From an uncultured Bacilli bacterium (lineage in GTDB: Bacteria > Bacillota_I > Bacilli_A > RF39 > UBA660), in the NCBI GenBank assembly GCA_934149325.1, contig CAKPEJ010000016.1:1-27838 (forward strand): 27,838 bases of DNA, given 5' to 3'. Below the pieces are notes generated by a model. That model was not told the DNA's origin. It ran no database searches and saw only the letters and a list, made by a program, of their open reading frames with translations. A program made the position numbers and the translations under genes. Below, piece by piece: positions 15,773 through 23,276 of the stretch (its first letter is position 1; each line of letters starts with the position of its first letter).

Positions 15773-15800
15773 AAAATATTTCCCGGGAAATATTTTAAAA
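15769..15800. promoter_or_regulatory. 32-bp perfect palindrome with Noc-binding core
   Basis: The left half TTTTAAAATATTTCCC is followed by its exact reverse complement GGGAAATATTTTAAAA. The central 14 bases (15778-15791), ATTTCCCGGGAAAT, equal the consensus bound by the nucleoid-occlusion protein Noc in Bacillus subtilis as I know it. It is strikingly GC-rich at its centre for this DNA. It may also act as a second hairpin after gyrA, but no T run follows. noc is not in this window, so a Noc protein is inferred. Confidence 0.75.
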
Positions 15801-15822
15801 ACATTTGTTCGATATATTTTTA

Positions 15823-15851
15823 TTGACAAATTCAATTTTATATTGTATATT
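15823..15851 (+). promoter_or_regulatory. Promoter of the SRP RNA gene
   Basis: TTGACA (15823-15828), a 17-nt spacer and TATATT (15846-15851). The expected start, about 7 nt further, is the G at 15858, where the RNA's closing helix begins. Confidence 0.85.
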
Positions 15852-15857
15852 TTAAAT

Positions 15858-15935
15858 GCACAACGAAAAACTTGGAATCAGGTCAGGATAGAAATATAGC
15901 AGCCTTAACATTTAATTTTCGTGTGTGCTTTTTTT
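15858..15935 (+). ncRNA. ffs: Signal recognition particle RNA, small bacterial type (4.5S)
   Basis: RNA scaffold of the signal recognition particle, bound by Ffh. The conserved core is present: AGGTCAGG, then ATA-GAAA-TAT (a GNRA tetraloop on a 3-bp stem), then AGCAGCC, which lines up base for base with the E. coli 4.5S core AGGTCAGG ... AGCAGCC. The outer ends pair as GCACAACGAAAA (15858-15869) with TTTTCGTGTGTGC (15916-15928, one bulge), followed by seven T, so the closing helix doubles as terminator. About 71 nt without an Alu domain, unlike the long scRNA of Bacillus. It sits before tadA; in Bacillus it is between tadA and dnaX. Confidence 0.93.
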
Positions 15936-15953
15936 ATTTTTATGGAGGATAAT

Positions 15954-16364
15954 ATGTTAAATAATGATTATATACAAGAAGAACTATTAAAATTAATGAA
16001 AAAAGCACAGAAAAATAATGAAGTACCTATATCTGCATTAATTGTTTCTAATAATAAAATTATAAGTAGAGCATATAATAAGGTAGAATCAAAAAATAAT
16101 TTCATGAATCATGCTGAAATATTAGCAATAAAGAAAGCAATGAAAAAAAAGCATAATTGGAGATTAGATGATTGTATTTTGTATGTATCATTAGAGCCTT
16201 GTTCTATGTGTAGAGAAATCATAAAAAAAAGTAGAATTTCAAAAGTAATTTACTTTTCAAAACAAAATCATTATTTAACAGAAAAAAATATAGAAACAGA
16301 ATATATAAAAAATGAAACTATATCAAATTACTTAAAACAATTTTTTAAAAATCTTAGAAAATAG
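15954..16364 (+). CDS. tadA: tRNA-specific adenosine deaminase TadA (divergent)
   Basis: Zinc deaminase that converts A34 to inosine in tRNA-Arg(ACG). The zinc site is HAE (in NHAEILAIKKA) and PCSMC (in YVSLEPCSMC), and the N-terminal EVPISALIVSNNKIISRAYN resembles the family's EVPVGAV region with the Asn that contacts substrate. Oddities: the Gly-Ala that follows PCxMCx in TadA is Glu-Ile here, Pro-Val-Gly is Pro-Ile-Ser, and the protein has only 136 residues (usually 150-170). Position next to ffs and dnaX supports TadA. ATG 15954 follows TGGAGGA; upstream in-frame ATG codons overlap the SRP RNA terminator or the ribosome site. A parS-like site overlaps the TAG stop. Confidence 0.85.
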   Translation: MLNNDYIQEELLKLMKKAQKNNEVPISALIVSNNKIISRAYNKVESKNNFMNHAEILAIKKAMKKKHNWRLDDCILYVSLEPCSMCREIIKKSRISKVIYFSKQNHYLTEKNIETEYIKNETISNYLKQFFKNLRK

Positions 16365-16378
16365 TTTCACGTGAAACA
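16363..16378. promoter_or_regulatory. parS: parS-like site 1
   Basis: AGTTTCACGTGAAACA matches the ParB-binding consensus TGTTTCACGTGAAACA at 15 of 16 positions. It overlaps the tadA stop codon. Confidence 0.88.
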
Positions 16379-16384
16379 TATATA

Positions 16385-16416
16385 ATAATTTAGAAATATT
16401 TCTAGATTATTTTTTT
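16385..16416 (+). terminator. Terminator after tadA
   Basis: ATAATTTAG (16385-16393) pairs with CTAGATTAT (16402-16410), 9 bp including one G-U, with an 8-nt loop, followed by a run of seven T. Confidence 0.65.
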
Positions 16417-16480
16417 AAAATAAAATTAATATAATTCTGATTTTAAAATTATTTTAATAATTATATATCAATATTTTTTA

Positions 16481-16496
16481 TGTTCCACGTGAAACA
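16481..16496. promoter_or_regulatory. parS: parS-like site 2
   Basis: TGTTCCACGTGAAACA matches the parS consensus at 15 of 16 positions. It lies in non-coding DNA in the tadA-dnaX gap (16365-16685), which otherwise holds only AT-rich sequence, the tadA terminator and the dnaX promoter. Confidence 0.88.
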
Positions 16497-16581
16497 TTAT
16501 TTTTGTATTTTATAATTGATAATATTTCTTTAATTTATATTTTATAAAAACAATAATTAATAGATAATTTTGTTTTTTTAA

Positions 16582-16597
16582 AGTTTCACGTGAAACG
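16582..16597. promoter_or_regulatory. parS: parS-like site 3
   Basis: AGTTTCACGTGAAACG matches the parS consensus at 14 of 16 positions; both mismatches are at the outer bases, leaving a perfect 14-bp palindrome. It lies about 35 nt upstream of the dnaX promoter. Confidence 0.85.
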
Positions 16598-16630
16598 TTG
16601 AATTAAATTTACATATCACCACTTATTGAG

Positions 16631-16659
16631 CTGAAATAATAATCAAAATATGCTATAAT
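16631..16659 (+). promoter_or_regulatory. dnaX promoter
   Basis: CTGAAA (16631-16636), a 17-nt spacer and TGC-TATAAT (16651-16659), an extended -10 promoter, 26 nt before the dnaX ATG. It likely drives dnaX-ybaB-recR and perhaps the following genes. Confidence 0.7.
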
Positions 16660-16685
16660 GTTAATGATGAAAGAGAGGAGGTTTT

Positions 16686-18305
16686 ATGAAATATTTAGCT
16701 TTATATAGAAAATATAGACCGAAAACATTTAATGATGTTTCTGGACAAAAAGTAATAATACAAACTTTAAAAAATGTTATAAAAAACAATAAATTAACTC
16801 ATTCATATCTATTTATAGGACCTCGTGGAACTGGAAAAACAAGCGTAGCAAAAATATTTGCAAAGACAATTAATTGTGAAAATCAAATTGATGGATGTTC
16901 TTGTGAAAAATGTTCTAGTTGTATATCAAATAACAATAATGAAAATATTGATATAATAGAAATGGATGCTGCATCTAATAATGGGGTTGATGAAATAAGA
17001 GAAATAAAAAATCACATAACATTATTGCCGACAGATTCAAAATATAAAATATATATAATTGATGAAGTTCATATGTTAACAACAGGAGCGTTTAATGCTT
17101 TATTAAAAACGTTAGAGGAACCACCTGAACATGTTATATTTATATTGGCAACTACAGAACCTCATAAAATACCATTAACAATAAAATCAAGATGCCAAAG
17201 TTTTGAATTTAAATCTATACCTAAACAAAATATGATTGATAGATTAAAATATATTTGTGAACAAGAAAATATAAAAATAGATGATGAATCTCTTGAATTA
17301 ATTGCTAAAAATTCAAATGGTGGAATGAGAGATGCAATTAGTTTGTTAGATCAAGTAAATGCATATAGTGATGGAAATATTAAATCTGAAGATATAATTT
17401 TATTGAATGGTAGAATATCTGAATCAGAAATAGAAAAACTATTAGATTTTATAGTAGATGAAAATTATGAAGATTGTTTTAAATTTATAGATGAAATTGA
17501 AAACTCAGGAAAAGAATTTTCTTATATTTGTGAAGATGTAAGTAGTTTCTTAAGAAAAAAAATGCTTGATGAACAAATTGATAATAAAAAATATAAAATA
17601 AGTAAAAATAATATAATAGAAATAATTATGATACTTAATGATTGTATAAATCAAATGAAGAATACTAGAGATAAAAGAATATATTTTGATTTAACAATTA
17701 TGAAAATATTTGATGTTTTAAACAAAAAGCAAACAAATGTTCAAATAAGTAAAACTTATGATTCTGATGAAAATAAAAAAGTTAAAGAGTATTCAAAACC
17801 GAAAAAAATAGAAGAAGTAAAAGAAGAAAAACAAAATTTTATAATTGAAGATTATAATGAATTAATGAATATTAGATTAAATAATATTCTTTCTATGGCA
17901 AATAAAGAGTCACTTATAACTTATAAGAAAATATTTGAAGATTTATCATTTAACGTAACTAATTTAGATGATTTAAAAATTGTTAATATACTTAATGATT
18001 GTAAATTGAAAGCTGCATGTAAAAATGGTATAGTAATTACAGCGGACAATAACAATATATTAGATGAGTTATATAATAATTTAGATGTAATTGAAAATAT
18101 GTTATATAAATTGTCTGGTGTAAAATTGTTTGCATGCTTTTTATTAAATACACAATGGGATATTCAAAGAGAAATATATGTAAAAAAAATAAAAAATAAA
18201 GAACAAATACAATTAATAGATGAAAGTAAAGTTTTAGAAAAAATAAAACAAAAAAAAGATGAAAATAAAAATGATTTTGAAGATTTAATAGAGATAGGAG
18301 AATAA
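16686..18305 (+). CDS. dnaX: DNA polymerase III tau/gamma subunit
   Basis: Motor subunit of the clamp loader. 539 residues. The N-terminal AAA+ module has YRKYRPKTFNDVSGQ at residues 7-21, Walker A GPRGTGKT (45-52), a zinc module with four Cys in the CENQIDGCSCEKCSSC stretch, Walker B IIDEVHML and the SRC motif IKSRCQSFEF. The rest is a clamp-loader oligomerisation domain and a poorly conserved basic and acidic C-terminal part. ATG follows GAGAGGAGG. I saw no clear programmed frameshift site that would give a separate gamma form. ybaB begins 3 nt after the stop. Confidence 0.96.
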   Translation: MKYLALYRKYRPKTFNDVSGQKVIIQTLKNVIKNNKLTHSYLFIGPRGTGKTSVAKIFAKTINCENQIDGCSCEKCSSCISNNNNENIDIIEMDAASNNGVDEIREIKNHITLLPTDSKYKIYIIDEVHMLTTGAFNALLKTLEEPPEHVIFILATTEPHKIPLTIKSRCQSFEFKSIPKQNMIDRLKYICEQENIKIDDESLELIAKNSNGGMRDAISLLDQVNAYSDGNIKSEDIILLNGRISESEIEKLLDFIVDENYEDCFKFIDEIENSGKEFSYICEDVSSFLRKKMLDEQIDNKKYKISKNNIIEIIMILNDCINQMKNTRDKRIYFDLTIMKIFDVLNKKQTNVQISKTYDSDENKKVKEYSKPKKIEEVKEEKQNFIIEDYNELMNIRLNNILSMANKESLITYKKIFEDLSFNVTNLDDLKIVNILNDCKLKAACKNGIVITADNNNILDELYNNLDVIENMLYKLSGVKLFACFLLNTQWDIQREIYVKKIKNKEQIQLIDESKVLEKIKQKKDENKNDFEDLIEIGE

Positions 18306-18308
18306 ATT

Positions 18309-18605
18309 ATGAATATGAATATGATTATGCAACAAGCACAAAAAATGCAAAAAGATATGCAAAAGGCACAAGAAGAAGTGTCAAAACAAATATTTACTGG
18401 AAAACAAGAATTAGTAGAAGTAGAAGTGACAGGTGATAAAAAAATTAAAAAAATTAATATTTTAGATAAAAATATAACTTCTGAAGATTTGGAAATATTA
18501 GAAGATATGATTTTATTAGCTACAAATGATGCATTAGATCAAGCAGATAAAAAAATGGAAGAAAAATTAGGAAAATTTGGAAAAGGATTTCCAGGTTTAT
18601 TTTAA
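18309..18605 (+). CDS. ybaB: YbaB/EbfC family nucleoid-associated protein
   Basis: Small DNA-binding dimer of the tweezers type. 98 residues; the N-terminal helix is rich in Met and Gln (MIMQQAQKMQKDMQKAQEE), then comes a beta sheet VEVEVTGDKKIKKINI, and a C-terminal helix with DALDQADKKMEEKL and a GFPGLF tail. It lies between dnaX and recR, its standard place, and its stop overlaps the recR start by one base (TAATG). Confidence 0.95.
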   Translation: MNMNMIMQQAQKMQKDMQKAQEEVSKQIFTGKQELVEVEVTGDKKIKKINILDKNITSEDLEILEDMILLATNDALDQADKKMEEKLGKFGKGFPGLF

Positions 18606-19207
18606 TGAGATATACAAAGAGTTTAGAAAATTTAATTGATTGTTTTAAATTATTACCAGGAATAGGTGAAAAAAATGCAGAAAGACTTGCCTTTTCAATA
18701 TTAAAATTTGATGATGATCAATTAAATAGGTTTTCACAGTCACTAAATGATGTTCATACAAAAATACATAAATGTATTGTTTGCAATAATTTGACAGAAG
18801 ATAGCGACAAATGTATGATTTGCAGTGATAAATCAAGAGATGAAGATGTTATCTGTGTAGTAGAAAATACAAAAAATTTGGTTATGTTTGAAAAAGCCAA
18901 TATATTTAATGGTAAATATCATGTTTTAGAAGGTTTAATATCACCACTAGAAGGTATTAATCCGGAAGATATAAAAATTAATCAATTAATTAATAGAGTT
19001 AAAAATGGAAAAATTAAAGAAATAATTTTAGCATTAAATCCAAGTATGGAGGGTGAAACCACATCATTATATATATCAAAAATGTTAGAAGGTTTAGATA
19101 TAAAGGTAACAAAAATAGCTGCAGGAGTACCAGTAGGTGCTGATATGGAATATCTAGATTCAATAACTATACAAAGAGCTTTAGAGGGTAGAACAGAAAT
19201 ATCATAA
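18605..19207 (+). CDS. recR: Recombination mediator protein RecR
   Basis: Ring-forming partner of RecF/RecO that helps replace SSB with RecA. 200 residues. Helix-hairpin-helix LLPGIGEKNAERLA near residues 16-30, a four-Cys zinc finger (CIVCNNLTEDSDKCMIC, residues 58-74), a TOPRIM domain (CVVENTKNLVMFE, ALNPSMEGETTSLYI) and a C-terminal GVPVGADMEYLDSITIQRAL. It begins inside the ybaB stop codon, so translation is coupled. Confidence 0.97.
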   Translation: MRYTKSLENLIDCFKLLPGIGEKNAERLAFSILKFDDDQLNRFSQSLNDVHTKIHKCIVCNNLTEDSDKCMICSDKSRDEDVICVVENTKNLVMFEKANIFNGKYHVLEGLISPLEGINPEDIKINQLINRVKNGKIKEIILALNPSMEGETTSLYISKMLEGLDIKVTKIAAGVPVGADMEYLDSITIQRALEGRTEIS

Positions 19208-19246
19208 TAGTTATATAGTTTCATAAAATATATTGAGGTGAACTCA

Positions 19247-19438
19247 ATGTTAAAATCAATATTTAAAATTTTAAAAAGGTTAATTATTAGTATAATTGTT
19301 TTATATAGTTACAACATAGTAACTAACCAATTTAATTTAAATATTCCAATAAATATTATTACAGTATTGATAATATCTGTTTTTGGAACATCCGGTTTTA
19401 TATGTTTAATTTTATTTTATTTGTTAAATTTTAGATAG
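19247..19438 (+). CDS. bofA: BofA-like small membrane protein (pro-sigma-K processing inhibitor family)
   Basis: In Bacillus, BofA sits in the outer forespore membrane and holds the SpoIVFB protease inactive until sigma-K is needed. This 63-residue protein has a basic N-terminus and two hydrophobic segments (residues about 8-24 and 36-60). The second carries NIPINIITVLI followed by FGTSGF, matching the BofA C-terminus (VPINLVTTAISG, LGIPG). It is shorter than the 87-residue Bacillus protein, lacking the first segment. The position just after recR is the same as in Bacillus (recR-yaaL-bofA). ATG 19247 is chosen; the in-frame GTG at 19238 belongs to the GAGGTGA ribosome site. Confidence 0.72.
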   Translation: MLKSIFKILKRLIISIIVLYSYNIVTNQFNLNIPINIITVLIISVFGTSGFICLILFYLLNFR

Positions 19439-19447
19439 GAGTACAAA

Positions 19448-20362
19448 ATGATAGAAAAGTATAAGCAAGATCAAAAATTTATAATTACATTACTAGATAA
19501 TGAATTAAAAAACGATAAAATTGTACAAGCATATATGTTTTGTTGTAATGACATTGATTATATATTTAATTTCTCAAAAGAATTTTCAAAAGAGTTAATT
19601 TGTAAAAATATAAATGAAGATATTAAAAATAATATATGTTCAAAAATTGATAAAAATATTTATGATGAATTAAAAATAATAGAACCAGAAAATAATATGA
19701 TAAAAAAAGAACAATTTTTAAAATTAAAAGAGGAAATAAGTACAAAGCCTATTGAAGGAAATAAAATTGTTTATATAGTAAAAAATTGTGAAAAGTTAAA
19801 TGTAATAACTGCAAATGCAATGTTAAAATTTATTGAAGATGCAAATGAAGATGTAATAGCAATTTTTTTAACTGATAATTTAGATTTTGTAATTCCAACT
19901 ATTAAATCAAGATGTCAAATATTAAATTTTAAAAATGTATCAAACTTAGAAACTTTTTATGATTATATTTTTAAAATAAGTATGTATGATGATATGGAAA
20001 ATTTGAAAAAATTAGTTGATAATGTAATTGATTTTATAAACGAATTTGAAAAAATAGGAAAAAATGTCTATTATAAAACAAAATTATTGATATATGATGT
20101 GTATACTGATAATAAAGAGATTGAAATATTTTTCTATACATTATTATATTTTTATTATGATATGTTTAATTACAAAATAACAAAAAAAATAAAATATATG
20201 AAAGAATATGAAAAATCTATAATAAATTTATCTGAAAATAATTCGATGGAAAAGATCATTAAAAAAATATATATAATAGAAGAATTAAAAAAAGAAAATA
20301 CATTTAATTTGAATCAAAAGTTATTAATAGATAGACTTATTTTGAAATTGTGTGAGGTGTAA
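19448..20362 (+). CDS. holB: DNA polymerase III delta' subunit
   Basis: Structural subunit of the clamp loader that closes the DnaX ring. 304 residues. An AAA+-like core is visible: KIVYIVKNCEKLN (Walker B-like region), ANAMLKFIED and TIKSRCQILNF, the SRC motif that supplies an Arg finger. No Walker A lysine motif is found, as expected for delta', which does not hydrolyse ATP. The C-terminal part is divergent helical sequence. ATG 19448 follows TAGGAG. It starts 9 nt after the bofA-like gene; in Bacillus tmk lies upstream of holB but not here. The end runs into the start region of ricT. Confidence 0.92.
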   Translation: MIEKYKQDQKFIITLLDNELKNDKIVQAYMFCCNDIDYIFNFSKEFSKELICKNINEDIKNNICSKIDKNIYDELKIIEPENNMIKKEQFLKLKEEISTKPIEGNKIVYIVKNCEKLNVITANAMLKFIEDANEDVIAIFLTDNLDFVIPTIKSRCQILNFKNVSNLETFYDYIFKISMYDDMENLKKLVDNVIDFINEFEKIGKNVYYKTKLLIYDVYTDNKEIEIFFYTLLYFYYDMFNYKITKKIKYMKEYEKSIINLSENNSMEKIIKKIYIIEELKKENTFNLNQKLLIDRLILKLCEV

Positions 20363-20363
20363 T

Positions 20364-21149
20364 ATGGAAAAATTAGTAAAAGTTGTTGGAGTTACTTTTA
20401 AAGATTATGGTAGAAAATATTTTTTTGATGTAAACAATTTAAATGTAAAGAAAAATATTACTGTAATTGTTGATACAGAAAGAGGATTACAATTTGGAAA
20501 AATAGTAACGGATGTGTTAGAAGTATCAAATGATGAATTTACATCGCCATTAAAAAAAGTAATTAGAATATCAACAAAAAAAGATTATATACAACATTTA
20601 AATAATGTAAAAGATGCAAAAAAGGCAAAAGAAAAATGTGAAGAATTGATTAAAGAAACTAATCTTGATATGAAGATAATTGATGCAAATTATACTTTTG
20701 AAAGAACTCAGTTATTTTTTTCGTTTACATCATCAGGAAGAGTAGACTTCCGTGAACTTGCAAAACAGTTAGCAGCTATATATAAAATAAGAATTGAATT
20801 AAGACAGATAGGTCCTAGAGATAAAGCAAAGGATATTGGAGGATTAGGACCTTGTGGTAGGCCATTATGTTGTTCTAAATATTTATATTCTTTTAATAAT
20901 ATAACAATTAATATGGCAAAAAATCAAAATTTATCTTTAAATCCTAGTAAAATAAATGGAGCTTGTAATAGATTATTATGCTGTCTTTCATATGAAGATG
21001 AAACTTATTCAGAATTAAAAAAAGACTTTCCAAAGGTTGGTCAAATAATAGAAGAAGGAAAAGTTGTAAGTGTTGATCCTATAAAAAATAAATATAAAAT
21101 AGAAAAAAAAGACAAAACAATATTGGAGATAGATAATGGAAGTAATTAA
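20364..21149 (+). CDS. ricT: Regulatory iron-sulfur protein RicT (YaaT), PSP1 domain
   Basis: Member of the Ric complex with RicA and RicF, which in Bacillus promotes RNA processing by RNase Y and the move to competence, biofilm and sporulation. 261 residues. A PSP1 domain is followed by conserved Cys-rich segments GPCGRPLCCSKYL and NGACNRLLCCLSYE, proposed Fe-S ligands, and the family stretch LSLNPSKI between them. I chose ATG 20364 after GAGGTG; the GTG at 20352 lies in that ribosome site and inside holB. Its 3' end overlaps the next gene by 14 nt. Same order holB-yaaT-yabB as in Bacillus, though yabA is absent. Confidence 0.93.
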   Translation: MEKLVKVVGVTFKDYGRKYFFDVNNLNVKKNITVIVDTERGLQFGKIVTDVLEVSNDEFTSPLKKVIRISTKKDYIQHLNNVKDAKKAKEKCEELIKETNLDMKIIDANYTFERTQLFFSFTSSGRVDFRELAKQLAAIYKIRIELRQIGPRDKAKDIGGLGPCGRPLCCSKYLYSFNNITINMAKNQNLSLNPSKINGACNRLLCCLSYEDETYSELKKDFPKVGQIIEEGKVVSVDPIKNKYKIEKKDKTILEIDNGSN

Positions 21150-21855
21150 TAGATTATTAAATTACAAAGATTTAAAAATTGTTCAAAATACAGAGTGGTT
21201 TAATTTTTCATTGGATTCAGTTTTATTATGTAATTTTGTTACAATTAATAAAAATACTAAAAACATAATTGATTTTTGTACAGGAAATGCACCCATTCCA
21301 TTAATATTAAGTCAAAAAACATCTGCAAATATAGTAGGAGTTGAGCTTCAAGAAGATGTATATAATCTTGCTGAAAAATCAGTCGATATAAATAATTTAA
21401 ATGATCAAATTCAACTTTTAAATATGAATGTAAAAAAATTAACAGAAAAATATGAAACCGATACTTTTGATCTTATTACGTGTAATCCACCATATTTTAA
21501 AATGAGCTCAAAATCAAATTTAAATGAAAATAAAATAAAGACAGTTGCAAGACACGAAGTTGAAATAAATTTAGATGATATTTTTCAAATATCAAAAAAA
21601 ATATTAAAAAATAATGGAAGTATAGCATTAGTTCATAGACCAGATAGATTAATAGAAATAATAGAAAAAATGAGAAAAAACAATATTGAAGCAAAAAGAA
21701 TACAATTTGTGTATCCAAAGTATAAGTCGGAATCTAATATTTTATTAATAGAAGGAACAAAAAATGGTAAACCTGGTTTAAAAATATTACCACCATTGTA
21801 TGTACATGATGATGATGGAAAATATTTAAAAGAGATAGAAGAAATGTTTCAATAA
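21136..21855 (+). CDS. trmN6: tRNA1(Val) (adenine37-N6)-methyltransferase TrmN6 (YabB family)
   Basis: SAM-dependent methyltransferase. 239 residues with a Rossmann fold: motif I IDFCTGNAPIPLIL near residue 45, the acidic SAM contact VGVELQEDV, and the catalytic NPPY motif (TCNPPYF) near residue 117, typical of N6-adenine methylation. The C-terminal KPGLKILPPLYVHDD matches the YabB family. The substrate is inferred from the E. coli homologue and is not certain in Bacilli. It overlaps ricT and is followed by rsmI; the GIY-YIG gene yazA that sits between them in Bacillus is absent. Confidence 0.88.
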   Translation: MEVINRLLNYKDLKIVQNTEWFNFSLDSVLLCNFVTINKNTKNIIDFCTGNAPIPLILSQKTSANIVGVELQEDVYNLAEKSVDINNLNDQIQLLNMNVKKLTEKYETDTFDLITCNPPYFKMSSKSNLNENKIKTVARHEVEINLDDIFQISKKILKNNGSIALVHRPDRLIEIIEKMRKNNIEAKRIQFVYPKYKSESNILLIEGTKNGKPGLKILPPLYVHDDDGKYLKEIEEMFQ

Positions 21856-21869
21856 ATAGAGGTGAAAAA

Positions 21870-22709
21870 ATGAGTCAAAAAAGTTATGATAATACACCAA
21901 CTTTATATTTAGTACCAACACCAATAGGTAATATGGAAGATATAACGATAAGATCTATTAATGTTTTAAAAATTGTATCTGTAATATTTTCAGAAGATAC
22001 ACGTGAAACATTAAAATTGATTAAATATTATGATATAGAAAAACCATTAATCGCATGTCATAAATTTAATGAGGATAGTGCTGCTCTTAAGATATGTAAA
22101 TATTTAGATAATGGAGAAAATGTAGCACTAGTTTCTGATAGAGGTACTCCCACTATTAGTGATCCAGGATATGTAAGTGTTTACAATATATCAAAAAAAG
22201 GATATAATGTTGTGTGCTTACCTGGTGCAACAGCATTTACACCAGCTTTAGTTATGTCAGGATTAAATCCAAATCACTTTTTATTTTATGGATTTTTAGA
22301 CAGCAAAAAAAGTTCAAAGAAAAAAGAACTTGAATCTCTAAAAACAGAAAAAAATACAATAATATTCTACGAGTCACCATATAGAATAAGAGAAACGCTT
22401 TTATTGATAAAAGAAATAATGGGTGATAGAAATATAAGCATTTCAAGAGAGATAAGTAAAAAGTATGAAGAAGTTTATAGAGGCAAAGTTGATGATGTTT
22501 TAGACGAGTTAGTTGAGCCTAAAGGTGAATTTGTATTAGTTGTTGATGGAAATAAAGAAAAAGAAAATTATGATACAATTTCATTAGTCGAACACGTAAA
22601 AATATTAATAAGTGATGGTATAAGTGAAAAAGATGCAATAAAAAAAGTAGCAAAGTTACATAATGTTGAAAAAAATAAAGTATATATGGAATATCATGGA
22701 GGAAAATAA
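21870..22709 (+). CDS. rsmI: 16S rRNA (cytidine1402-2'-O)-methyltransferase RsmI
   Basis: Methylates the 2'-O of C1402 in 16S rRNA, near the P-site. 279 residues, tetrapyrrole-methylase fold: LVPTPIGNMEDIT near residue 14, FSEDTRET near residue 45, VSDRGTPTISDPG around 90, the glycine-rich LPGATAFTPAL, and FYESPYRIRETL. ATG 21870 follows AGAGGTG. The TAA stop overlaps the pth ATG by one base. Confidence 0.95.
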   Translation: MSQKSYDNTPTLYLVPTPIGNMEDITIRSINVLKIVSVIFSEDTRETLKLIKYYDIEKPLIACHKFNEDSAALKICKYLDNGENVALVSDRGTPTISDPGYVSVYNISKKGYNVVCLPGATAFTPALVMSGLNPNHFLFYGFLDSKKSSKKKELESLKTEKNTIIFYESPYRIRETLLLIKEIMGDRNISISREISKKYEEVYRGKVDDVLDELVEPKGEFVLVVDGNKEKENYDTISLVEHVKILISDGISEKDAIKKVAKLHNVEKNKVYMEYHGGK

Positions 22710-23263
22710 TGAAACTAATAGTAGGATTAGGTAATCCAGGAAAAGAATATAATAATACAAGACATAATATTGGTTTTGATGTAATAGATGCATATTCAAA
22801 AAGTAAAAATATTACATTAAATAAAAATAAATTTTGTGGTATATATGCTCAAGAAAATATTGATGGAAATAAGGTAATTTTATTAAAACCACAAAAATAT
22901 ATGAATTTATCAGGTGAAGTTGTAAGACAATTTGTTGATTATTTTGATATTTCTATAGATGACATTTTAGTAATCCAAGATGATTTAGATCAACCTGTTG
23001 GTAAAATAAAATTAAAAAGAAATAGTTCATCTGGAGGTCATAACGGTATTAAAAATATTGAACAACATTTAGGAACTAAAAATTATAAGAGACTTAAAAT
23101 AGGTATATCAAATAATAAAAAATTAGATACAAAAGATTATGTACTTGGTAGTTTCAGTAAAGAAGAAAGAAATATTCTTTCTGATTCAATAAATACAAGC
23201 ATTAATATTATAGATGATTTTTTTAAGTTAGATTTTGAAGCACTAATGAGTAAATATAATTAA
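22709..23263 (+). CDS. pth: Peptidyl-tRNA hydrolase
   Basis: Releases tRNA from stalled peptidyl-tRNA. 184 residues, normal size. The active-site residues are seen: Asn9 in GLGNPG, His19 in NTRHNIGFD, Asp in VIQDDLDQPVGKIK, and Asn in GGHNGIKNI. It starts within the rsmI stop and is followed 13 nt later by mfd, matching the spoVC-mfd order of Bacillus, but without fin (yabK) between them. Confidence 0.97.
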   Translation: MKLIVGLGNPGKEYNNTRHNIGFDVIDAYSKSKNITLNKNKFCGIYAQENIDGNKVILLKPQKYMNLSGEVVRQFVDYFDISIDDILVIQDDLDQPVGKIKLKRNSSSGGHNGIKNIEQHLGTKNYKRLKIGISNNKKLDTKDYVLGSFSKEERNILSDSINTSINIIDDFFKLDFEALMSKYN

Positions 23264-23276
23264 AAGAGATGATGAA

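Noticed and set aside
16686..18305. Programmed frameshift in dnaX giving a gamma form
   Set aside because: A runs exist, but none is paired with an obvious stimulatory hairpin at the expected position, and relatives in Bacilli do not use it.
21995..22010. parS-like half site AGATACACGTGAAACA in rsmI
   Set aside because: Only about 13 of 16 matches, and the bases encode the conserved DTRET motif of RsmI, which explains them.
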